A stretch of DNA of 64,000 nt, from the NCBI RefSeq assembly GCF_020982545.1, contig NZ_JAJKLK010000001.1, positions 1,116,001-1,180,000 on the forward strand, read 5' to 3'. Positions 52,596-64,000 of this stretch are shown piece after piece. Numbering within the stretch: position 1 is the stretch's first letter; each line of letters begins with the position of its first letter. Made by a program: the position numbers and the translations under genes. Origin of the DNA: Streptomyces sp. MNU76. GTDB taxonomy: Bacteria > Actinomycetota > Actinomycetes > Streptomycetales > Streptomycetaceae. The notes beneath the pieces were generated by a model. The model did no database searches, was not told the origin of the DNA, and saw nothing but the letters and a program-made list of their open reading frames with translations.

Positions 52596-53978
52596 ATGGC
52601 CAGCAGAACCCTCTCCGGCGCGCTCGCTCTCGCGGCCGGCGCGTCGATCGCGCTCGCGGTGCCCACGACGACCGCGTACGCCTCGCCCCCCGGCACCAAG
52701 GACGTGACCGCCGTCCTGTTCGAGTGGAACTTCGCCTCCGTCGCCAAGGAGTGCACCAACACCCTCGGCCCCAACGGGTACGGCTACGTCCAGGTCTCGC
52801 CGCCCGCCGAGCACATACAGGGCTCGCAGTGGTGGACGTCGTACCAGCCCGTCAGCTACCGGATCGCAGGGCGGCTCGGGGACGCCACCGCCTTCAAGAA
52901 CATGATCGACACGTGTCACGCGGCCGGCGTCAAGGTCGTCGTCGACACGGTCGTCAACCACATGTCGGCCGGGAGCGGCACCGGCACCGGCGGCTCGTCG
53001 TACTCGAAGTACACCTACCCCGGCCTGTACTCGTCGTTCGACTTCGACGACTGCACCGCCACCATCAGCGACTACTCCAACCGCGCCAACGTCCAGAACT
53101 GCGAGCTCGTCGGCCTCGCCGACCTCGACACCGGTGAGGAGTACGTCCGGTCGGCCATCGCCGGGTACATGAACAGCCTGCTCGGCCACGGCGTCGACGG
53201 CTTCCGGATCGACGCCGCCAAGCACATCCCCGCCGCCGACCTGGCCAACATCAAGTCACGGCTGAACAACCCGTCCGTGTACTGGAAGCAGGAGGCCATC
53301 CACGGTTCCGGGGAGGCCGTCCAGCCGAGCGAGTACACCGGCAACGGGGACGTCCAGGAGTTCCGGTACGCCTTCGACCTCAAGCGGGTCTTCAACAACG
53401 AGAACCTCGCCTACCTGAAGAACTACGGCGAGGGCTGGGGGTACATGAACAGCTCGGTCGCCGGGGTCTTCGTCGACAACCACGACACCGAGCGCAACGG
53501 CTCCACCCTCAGCTACAAGGACAACGCCAACTACACCCTGGCCAACGTCTTCATGCTGGCCTATCCGTACGGCGCGCCCGACGTCAACTCCGGCTACGAG
53601 TTCACCGACCACGACGCCGGACCGCCCAACGGTGGTGCCGTCAGCGCCTGTTGGCAGAGCGGCTGGAAGTGCCAGCACGCCTGGCCGGAGATCATGCGCA
53701 TGGTCCCCTTCCGCAACGCCACCCGCGGCGAGGCCGTCACCGACTGGTGGGACAACGGGGGCGACGCGATCGCCTTCGGCCGCGGCGGCAAGGGCTTCGT
53801 GGCCATCAACCACGAGTCGGGCAGCCTCAGTCGCACGTACCAGACCTCCCTCGCGGCCGGCACCTACTGCAACGTGCAGAACAACACGACCGTGACCGTG
53901 AACAGCTCCGGCCGGCTCACCGCGACCCTCGGCTCCAACACCGCCCTCGCGATCTACGCGGGCAAGACCAGCTGCTGA
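52596..53978 (+). CDS. aml: Secreted alpha-amylase (GH13, animal-type)
   Basis: 460 residues with a Sec signal ([20 protein letters not shown], then AYA cleavage). The GH13_32 chloride-type amylase motifs are [22 protein letters not shown] (nucleophile D206), YWKQEAIH (acid/base E233) and [11 protein letters not shown] (D297). The substrate is starch, cut endo-wise outside the cell. No starch-binding domain follows; the C-terminal beta domain ends AIYAGKTSC. The ribosome site CGGAGAAGG precedes ATG 52596. Control by MalR is suggested by the box at 52500. Confidence 0.95.
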   Translation: MASRTLSGALALAAGASIALAVPTTTAYASPPGTKDVTAVLFEWNFASVAKECTNTLGPNGYGYVQVSPPAEHIQGSQWWTSYQPVSYRIAGRLGDATAFKNMIDTCHAAGVKVVVDTVVNHMSAGSGTGTGGSSYSKYTYPGLYSSFDFDDCTATISDYSNRANVQNCELVGLADLDTGEEYVRSAIAGYMNSLLGHGVDGFRIDAAKHIPAADLANIKSRLNNPSVYWKQEAIHGSGEAVQPSEYTGNGDVQEFRYAFDLKRVFNNENLAYLKNYGEGWGYMNSSVAGVFVDNHDTERNGSTLSYKDNANYTLANVFMLAYPYGAPDVNSGYEFTDHDAGPPNGGAVSACWQSGWKCQHAWPEIMRMVPFRNATRGEAVTDWWDNGGDAIAFGRGGKGFVAINHESGSLSRTYQTSLAAGTYCNVQNNTTVTVNSSGRLTATLGSNTALAIYAGKTSC

Positions 53979-53990
53979 CGGTCCTGTAAG

Positions 53991-54050
53991 TGTTTTCCAT
54001 TGCTTTCAAGTCTCTTGCTGAAACGCTTTCGGCGGCGATACGGTCACGCG
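53991..54050 (+). promoter_or_regulatory. Possible original pulA promoter, now separated by a TnpB element
   Basis: TGTTTTCCATTGCTTTCAAG, then TCTCTTGCTGAAACGCTTTC and GGCGGCGATACGG is unusually AT-rich and resembles maltose-regulated promoters (CTTGC, GAAACGCTTTC). It stands just downstream of aml, but the next coding sequence is tnpB, while pulA with its ribosome site lies 1.9 kb on. Inference from composition and position. Confidence 0.4.
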
Positions 54051-55896
54051 GGGCTTGGAACTGCTGACGTTGGAGTGGTTCAAGAGCGTTCGGGTGAGCG
54101 GGGGTGAGTGTGGATGGCCTGTGTCGAGCCGCACACCTGGCTTGTGATGCCGGTTTTCGATGGAGAACTGACGTTCTCTCATCGAATGCGTGACCTTCAT
54201 GGGTGGTGCTCGTTTCCCGGGCGACGATGTATTCGAGTCGGGCCGGGCGGGGTGGCGGGGTGGGTGAGCTGCGGAGCATCGCGGCGCCGTTCGTCGCGTC
54301 CGGGCCGTCCGGTGTGGCTGTCCGCACGCGTCTGAAGCAGCTGACGCCGGGTGATGAGAAGGTGCTGCGTCTGGTGGGCGGGCATCTGGGGTCGCTGGCC
54401 TCGAAGGATCTCAAGGCGCGCTGCTGGGACGGCCTGGAGCATTCCGGGCAGGCGTGGGCGGTCCGCAAGCGGGAGCTGACGCCCGCCTCGTCGTCACGCT
54501 GGGCGGGCAGTATCACCAAGACCACGCACGACCAGTGGGCGCTCGCCCGCCGCTGCCAGCTCGCGCACATCCAGAATCTGGAAGCGGGGATCCGCACGAT
54601 CGAAGCCCGGCTGGCGCTGCCGGTCGGGCAGAAGGGGACGAGAAAGGCGCCGGGGGGTTACCGGTCGCGGCGGGAGTGGCATGCGAAGTCGCGGCGGCTG
54701 CGGGTGCTGCAGGACCGGCTGACTGTCGCGCGGGCCGACCGGGAGGCTGGGATCGTGCACGTGGTGCGGGGCGGCAAGCGCCTGGCCCGTACCCGGCACC
54801 ATCTGGAGGAGGCTGGGCTGACGGAGTCCGCGTGGCGTGGGCGGTGGGAGGCGGAGCGCTGGTTCTGCCAGGCGGACGGGGAGTCCGGCAAGCGCTACGG
54901 CAACGAGACCATCCGCATCAGCCCCGAGGGCGAGGTCAGCATCAAACTGCCCGCGCCGCTCGTGTATCTGGCGAACGCCCCGCACGGACGGTACGTCCTG
55001 GCGTGCCGGGTCGCGTTCGCGCACCGGGGCGGTGACTGGGCGGACCGCGTCGCGGCGAACCGGGCGATCGCTTACCGCATCCACCTGGATACGGGCCGGG
55101 AGCGCTGGTATGTGACCGCGTCCTGGCAGATCCCGCCCACCCCACCCTCCCCTCGAGGCAGCCCTCGCGCACGGCGTGATCGGCGTCGACATGAACGCCG
55201 ACCACCTGGCCGCCTGGCGCCTGGACGTCCACGGCAACCCCACCGCCAGCCCGCGCCGCTTCTCCTACGACCTGACCGGCACCGCCAGCCATCGTGACGC
55301 CCAGGTCCGCCACGCCCTGACCCGCCTTCTGCACTGGGCCCGCGCCTGCGGGGTGAAGACGATCGCGGTGGAGGACCTGGACTTCACCGCCGAGAAGACC
55401 CGCGAGAAACACGGCCGCCGCACACGCTTCCGCCGGCTGATCTCCGGCATGCCCACCGGCAGACTCCGCGCCCGGGTGGCCTCGATGGCCGACGCCACGG
55501 GTGTCGCGGTCATCGCCGTCGACCCGGCCTACACCAGCCGCTGGGGAGCCCAGCACTGGCAGAAGCCCCTCACCACCACAACACGTAAGACCACTCGCCA
55601 CGAGGCTGCTGCCGTGGCGATCGGAAGGCGCGCCCAGCAACACCCGGTCCGGCGACGGACGCCACCGCCCCCACGGCACCGGAGTGATGCGGTGGGGCAT
55701 CGGACCGTCCAGGCCGGATCAGGTGTTGCCGGGCGTGAGGAATCCCGCCCCCGCATCCCCGGACCACGGACACGATCCGTGCCGCCCGGGTGCGGAGCGA
55801 ACGCGGGCAACCAGAACGCCCAACACCGTCCGGGGCGTTCGGCCGAGCATGAGACCTGGCAACAGGACTCACTCCCGCTCGGTCTCCAGGAACGGT
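54051..55896 (+). mobile_element. IS200/IS605-family (IS1341-type) element carrying only tnpB
   Basis: No tnpA (HUH transposase) is present, so it is a TnpB-only element. Left boundary is approximate: the maltose-type sequence ends near 54050. A subterminal hairpin TTCGATG-(G)AGAAC-TGAC-GTTCT-(CT)CATCGAA lies at 54156-54186. The right boundary is set by the end of similarity with the orphan copy at 11.9 kb, at 55880 or 55896. Beyond it the pulA leader resumes. Confidence 0.7.
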
Positions 55897-55933
55897 CGGA
55901 CCCACCAGAGCCGTCATCGCAAGGAGCCCATCT

Positions 55934-55937
<4 letters not shown>
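54203..55937 (+). pseudogene. tnpB: TnpB RNA-guided endonuclease-family gene, split by a frameshift
   Basis: TnpB proteins are omegaRNA-guided nucleases, relatives of Cas12. The N-terminal half (54203 to about 55145) reads FVASGPSGVAVRTRLKQLTP, then SSSRWAGSITKTTHDQWAL, RSRREWHAKSRRL and AERWFCQADGESGKRYGNET. The RuvC half continues in the next frame from about 55150: GVIGVDMNADHLAAWRLD (first Asp), KTIAVEDLDF (Glu), then AYTSRWGAQHW and KTTRHEAAAVAIGRRA. The joint lies in a C-rich run (55135-55150), so one indel or a base-calling error explains it. The residue I would expect as the third RuvC Asp is Glu. The 3' part overlaps the omegaRNA-type right end. Confidence 0.8.
55767..55896 (+). ncRNA. 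Candidate omegaRNA (right-end RNA) region of the TnpB element
   Basis: The last 130 bp of the element, overlapping the tnpB 3' end, are where TnpB systems encode the scaffold of their guide RNA; the guide would be the flanking pulA leader. Its sequence recurs at 11902-12030 with about 96% identity over the core. Assignment is by position and family knowledge; I did not resolve the fold. Confidence 0.45.
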
Positions 55938-61360
<5,423 letters not shown>

Positions 61361-61436
61361 GACGCTAGCTTGGGTGGTGCGGCCGGAGCGGGGATCCGGT
61401 CCGCACCATCCGAGCGCCGGCGACGACGAGAGCCTC

Positions 61437-63056
61437 ATGAGCCTGATGGCCGACGAAGCAAGCACCACGGTCCTGGTGGTCGACGACGCGGCCGCCAGCC
61501 GGTACGCGATGGGCGCGGTGCTGCGCAGAGCCGGACACAGCGTCGTCCCCGTCGCCAGCGCCGGTGAGGCCCTCGCCGAACTCGACGTGCGGCTGCGCTC
61601 GGGCGTCCTGCCGGACGTGGCCCTCGTCGACGTCGGCCTCCCCGACATGAGCGGCTTCGAACTCTGCCGTCGGCTCAAGGCACAGTCCCCGACGGCCGCC
61701 CTGCCCGTCGTGCACTTCTCCGCCGCGGCCGTCGCCCCCAGCGACCGCTGCCGGGGCCTGGACGCGGGCGGCGAGGCCTATCTGACGATCCCCGCCGAAC
61801 CGGAGGAGATCCAGGCGGTCGTCCGCGCCGCCGTCCGCGGCGCCCGGATGCGCACCGGCGCCGAGGTCCTCGTACGACGGCTCACGCTGCTCTCCGAGAC
61901 CATCGTCGACGTCCAGGCCGCCCGCACCCTGGAGGAGTTGGCCGGGGCCGCCGCCGAGGGAGCCGCCCGGCTCACCCGGTCGCCCGCCGCCGTGTTCGTG
62001 CTCGGCGAGGACGGCCACCTCTACAGAGGCACCTCCCGGGCCCGCGCCCGCACCACCCTCCCCGACGCCGGCGCGCACGACGCCGTGGCACGGCTCATCC
62101 GCCGCGTCACCGACGGCGACCCCCGCCCGCACGACACGGTCGTCCCCGCGCCCCTGTGGCCCGCCGGGTTCTTCCGGCCCGGCGTCACCGAGGACGCCCG
62201 TCTCGTCCTCGCCTGCACCGAGAGCGGTACGCCCGTCTGCGTCGCCACACCCGTGCACGGCACCCGGGGCACGGCCTACGACACCACGGGCCTGGTCGCC
62301 CGCCTCGCCCAGGCCACCGCGCTGGCCGCGCAACCCCTGCTCATGTACCAGGTCGAGCGCCATGTCGCGCTCACCCTCCAGCACAGCTTCCTGCCCAAGC
62401 GGGTGCCCGAGTTCCCCGGCCTGGAAGTCGTCGTCCGGTATGTGCCGGCCTCCCGGCAGACCGAGATCGGCGGCGACTTCTACGCGGCTCTGTCCACTCC
62501 CGGCGGCGTCCTCACCGCTGTCGGCGACGTCGTCGGGCACTCGCTGGAAGCGGCCACCGTGATGGTGGAGATCCGGCACGCCCTGCGCGCCTACTGCGTG
62601 GAGCAGTCCGACCCGGCTGCGCTCGCCCACCGGCTCGACCGGATGCTCCAGCACTACCACCCGGATGTGACCGCCACGGTCTGTCTGACCCTCGTCGATC
62701 CGGGCAGCGGGCGGGTGCGGATCGCCAACGCGGGCCACATCCCGCCGTTGATCGTCCGTGACTCCGGCGAGGCCGCCTACGTGAAGGCCGCGGGCCCCCT
62801 CCTCGGGCTCGGCCTCGAACGGCCCGAGCCCACGGAGACGGTGCTGTGGCCGACGGACCGGCTGCTCATGGTCACGGACGGGCTCGTCGAGACCCGGGGC
62901 ATCGACCTGTCGCTCTCCCTGGAGCAACTGCGGGCCGCCGCCGCGGACGCGCCGACCGGGACGGTCGCGCTGTGCGACACCCTGCTGCACTGCTTCGGCC
63001 AGGACCGGGAGGACGACATCGCGATGCTGGCGTTGCGGCTGCGGCGGTTAGGGTGA
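61437..63056 (+). CDS. PP2C/SpoIIE-type phosphatase with receiver and GAF-like domains, TTA codon near the end
   Basis: 539 residues. The receiver (1-125) has VLVVDDAAASRY, phospho-acceptor VDVGLPDMSG and FSAAAV, but ILE replaces the usual Lys (LTIPAEPEE). A GAF-like region (about 150-300) is followed by the SpoIIE PP2C domain: QTEIGGDFYAAL, VGDVVGHSLEAATV, VTDGLVETRG and DREDDIAMLALRLR. Such proteins dephosphorylate anti-sigma antagonists. ATG 61437 is the preferred start (ATG 61446 is possible). The penultimate codon (63048-63050) is TTA, which in Streptomyces needs the bldA tRNA. Confidence 0.9.
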   Translation: MSLMADEASTTVLVVDDAAASRYAMGAVLRRAGHSVVPVASAGEALAELDVRLRSGVLPDVALVDVGLPDMSGFELCRRLKAQSPTAALPVVHFSAAAVAPSDRCRGLDAGGEAYLTIPAEPEEIQAVVRAAVRGARMRTGAEVLVRRLTLLSETIVDVQAARTLEELAGAAAEGAARLTRSPAAVFVLGEDGHLYRGTSRARARTTLPDAGAHDAVARLIRRVTDGDPRPHDTVVPAPLWPAGFFRPGVTEDARLVLACTESGTPVCVATPVHGTRGTAYDTTGLVARLAQATALAAQPLLMYQVERHVALTLQHSFLPKRVPEFPGLEVVVRYVPASRQTEIGGDFYAALSTPGGVLTAVGDVVGHSLEAATVMVEIRHALRAYCVEQSDPAALAHRLDRMLQHYHPDVTATVCLTLVDPGSGRVRIANAGHIPPLIVRDSGEAAYVKAAGPLLGLGLERPEPTETVLWPTDRLLMVTDGLVETRGIDLSLSLEQLRAAAADAPTGTVALCDTLLHCFGQDREDDIAMLALRLRRLG

Positions 63057-63061
63057 CCCTC

Positions 63062-63418
63062 ATGCCGCAGATCACTGTTGACTACTCCGCTGTCCTCTCC
63101 GAGGGCTTCGACCGGCCCGCGTTCGCCAAGGCCCTGCACGACGAGGTCGTGCGGACGGCCGCCGCGAAGCCGGCGGCCTGCAAGACGCAGTTCCGGGCCA
63201 CCGAGGACACGGTCGTCGGGCCCGACACCGACGGTCACGCGATCGTCCACGTCACGCTCGGGCTGCTCGCGGGCCGGACCGACGAGACCAAGGTGACGCT
63301 GACGGAGAACGTGCTGGAACTGCTGCGGGAGCACGTGAAGGTGGGGGAGGGGCTGGCGTTCCACGCGTCGGCGGAGGTGCGGGACCTGGACCCGTCGTAC
63401 CGGAAGGTCGACGTCTAG
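63062..63418 (+). CDS. 5-carboxymethyl-2-hydroxymuconate isomerase (CHMI)-like protein
   Basis: 118 residues. MPQITVDYSAVLSEGFDRPA exposes Pro2 after Met removal, the catalytic base of the tautomerase/CHMI family. KTQFRATEDTVVG and AIVHVTLGLLAGRTDETK follow, matching HpaF-type sequences. No other homoprotocatechuate genes are nearby, so the substrate is uncertain. The start is ATG 63062, five bases after the phosphatase stop codon, so the two are probably co-transcribed. Confidence 0.85.
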   Translation: MPQITVDYSAVLSEGFDRPAFAKALHDEVVRTAAAKPAACKTQFRATEDTVVGPDTDGHAIVHVTLGLLAGRTDETKVTLTENVLELLREHVKVGEGLAFHASAEVRDLDPSYRKVDV

Positions 63419-63425
63419 GCGAGGA

Positions 63426-64000
63426 TCAGCCGCGGGCCAGAGCCACCAGGCGGCCCGCGAGGTCGCTGAACGGGCCGTCGTGCGGCTCGTTCGCGAGCAT
63501 GCCGCGGAGCAGGTCCGCCATCTCCGCGTCCTGCGCCGCGCTCACGGCCGCCAGGGCCGCGAAGCCGTGGACGAGTTGGATCTCCAGTTCCTGTCTCGGG
63601 ATACGGCGGCCGTCCAGCCAGATGAGGGCCGTGGACTCGGCCAGCGAGATCCAGGAGCGGATGACGAGTTCGAGCCGGGCCGGCGGAGTGTCGACATCCA
63701 GGTGCGAAAGGATCTGGACATAGGCGGCCTGCCGTACGCCGTCGACGAGGGCGTTGGTACGGGACGAGCCGACGGCCGGGCCACCCCGCATCAGGGCCGA
63801 GAACCCGGGGCCGTGCTCGTCGACGAAGTCGAAGAACCGGTGCGTCACACGGAGCAGCCGGGCGCCGAGCGGACCCTCCCGGGGCTCCACGAAACGGTTC
63901 GCGAGATCGTCGGAGGCACGCTTCAACGCGGCCTCGTACAGGCTGAGTTTGCCGGGGAAGTAGTGGTAGACGAGTGGACGGGAGATACCCGCCGCCGAGG
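63426..64000 (-). CDS. TetR/AcrR family regulator (5' end cut off by window edge)
   Basis: The visible 190 codons begin inside the DNA-binding domain (SAAGISRPLVYHYFPGKLSL, with the YHYFPxK hallmark) and run through a ligand domain with HRFFDFVDEHGPGFSALMRG and VRQAAYVQILSHLDV. The remaining N-terminus lies beyond 64000. It is convergent with the CHMI-like gene, 7 bp apart. The regulated genes are not visible. Confidence 0.87.
   Translation of the reverse strand, partial: SAAGISRPLVYHYFPGKLSLYEAALKRASDDLANRFVEPREGPLGARLLRVTHRFFDFVDEHGPGFSALMRGGPAVGSSRTNALVDGVRQAAYVQILSHLDVDTPPARLELVIRSWISLAESTALIWLDGRRIPRQELEIQLVHGFAALAAVSAAQDAEMADLLRGMLANEPHDGPFSDLAGRLVALARG

Overview
The window is about 72% GC, has the third-position G/C bias of an actinomycete, and carries gene families and interspersed repeats typical of Streptomyces. 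Core genes (map, npdG, panB, nadE, glnA2, glnE) and the malR-malEFG-aglA-aml-pulA cluster mark it as chromosomal core sequence from a Streptomyces or very close relative. I see no tRNA, rRNA, CRISPR array or replication origin. No obvious secondary-metabolite cluster is present.

Layout. 1-10.5 kb: a partial SDR gene, a Tat-exported PhoD phosphatase, a Gfo/Idh/MocA oxidoreductase, a Bcr/CflA exporter overlapping a serine hydrolase, an Rsm22/METTL17-type methyltransferase, a GNAT, a broken VOC gene, and a small protein divergent from a TetR regulator across two palindromic operators. 10.5-14 kb: a lipoprotein, an iron-transport gene remnant that contains an orphan TnpB right end, PhzF, and heme oxygenase under an iron box. 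14-20 kb: map, an MHYT sensor, an intracellular sialidase, npdG and an M50 protease. 20-32 kb: a frameshifted AfsR-like regulator, a DrrAB-type ABC exporter, panB, a DHA2 exporter with its TetR, a membrane EEP phosphodiesterase-like protein, another MFS exporter and a GNAT remnant. 32-44 kb: nadE, DUF305 and DUF3105 membrane proteins, glnA2, glnE, and a fresh IS5-family insertion with a CTAG duplication and a programmed -1 frameshift. 44-61 kb: PAP2 phosphatase, then the maltose/maltodextrin system. 61-64 kb: a receiver-GAF-PP2C phosphatase with a TTA codon, a CHMI-family protein and a partial TetR.

How the genes work together. Secreted amylase (aml) and the dual-catalytic amylopullulanase (pulA) would cut starch and branched glucans outside the cell. 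MalEFG imports maltodextrins, and AglA hydrolyses them in the cytoplasm. MalR, divergent from malE, probably controls all of them through TTGCA-type boxes that recur at malE and aml. The ATPase for MalEFG is not encoded here; streptomycetes normally supply MsiK in trans.

Most unusual signal. A TnpB (IS200/IS605/IS1341-type) element sits in the leader of pulA. A stand-alone copy of its right end (about 115-130 bp, the part that in TnpB systems encodes the omegaRNA scaffold) lies 43 kb away. There it joins a fragment resembling the start of a FecCD permease to a fragment resembling the end of an FTR1/EfeU iron permease. A six-copy interspersed repeat family, small palindromic insertions and several clustered frameshifts are also present. 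Some of the frameshifts could be homopolymer sequencing errors.
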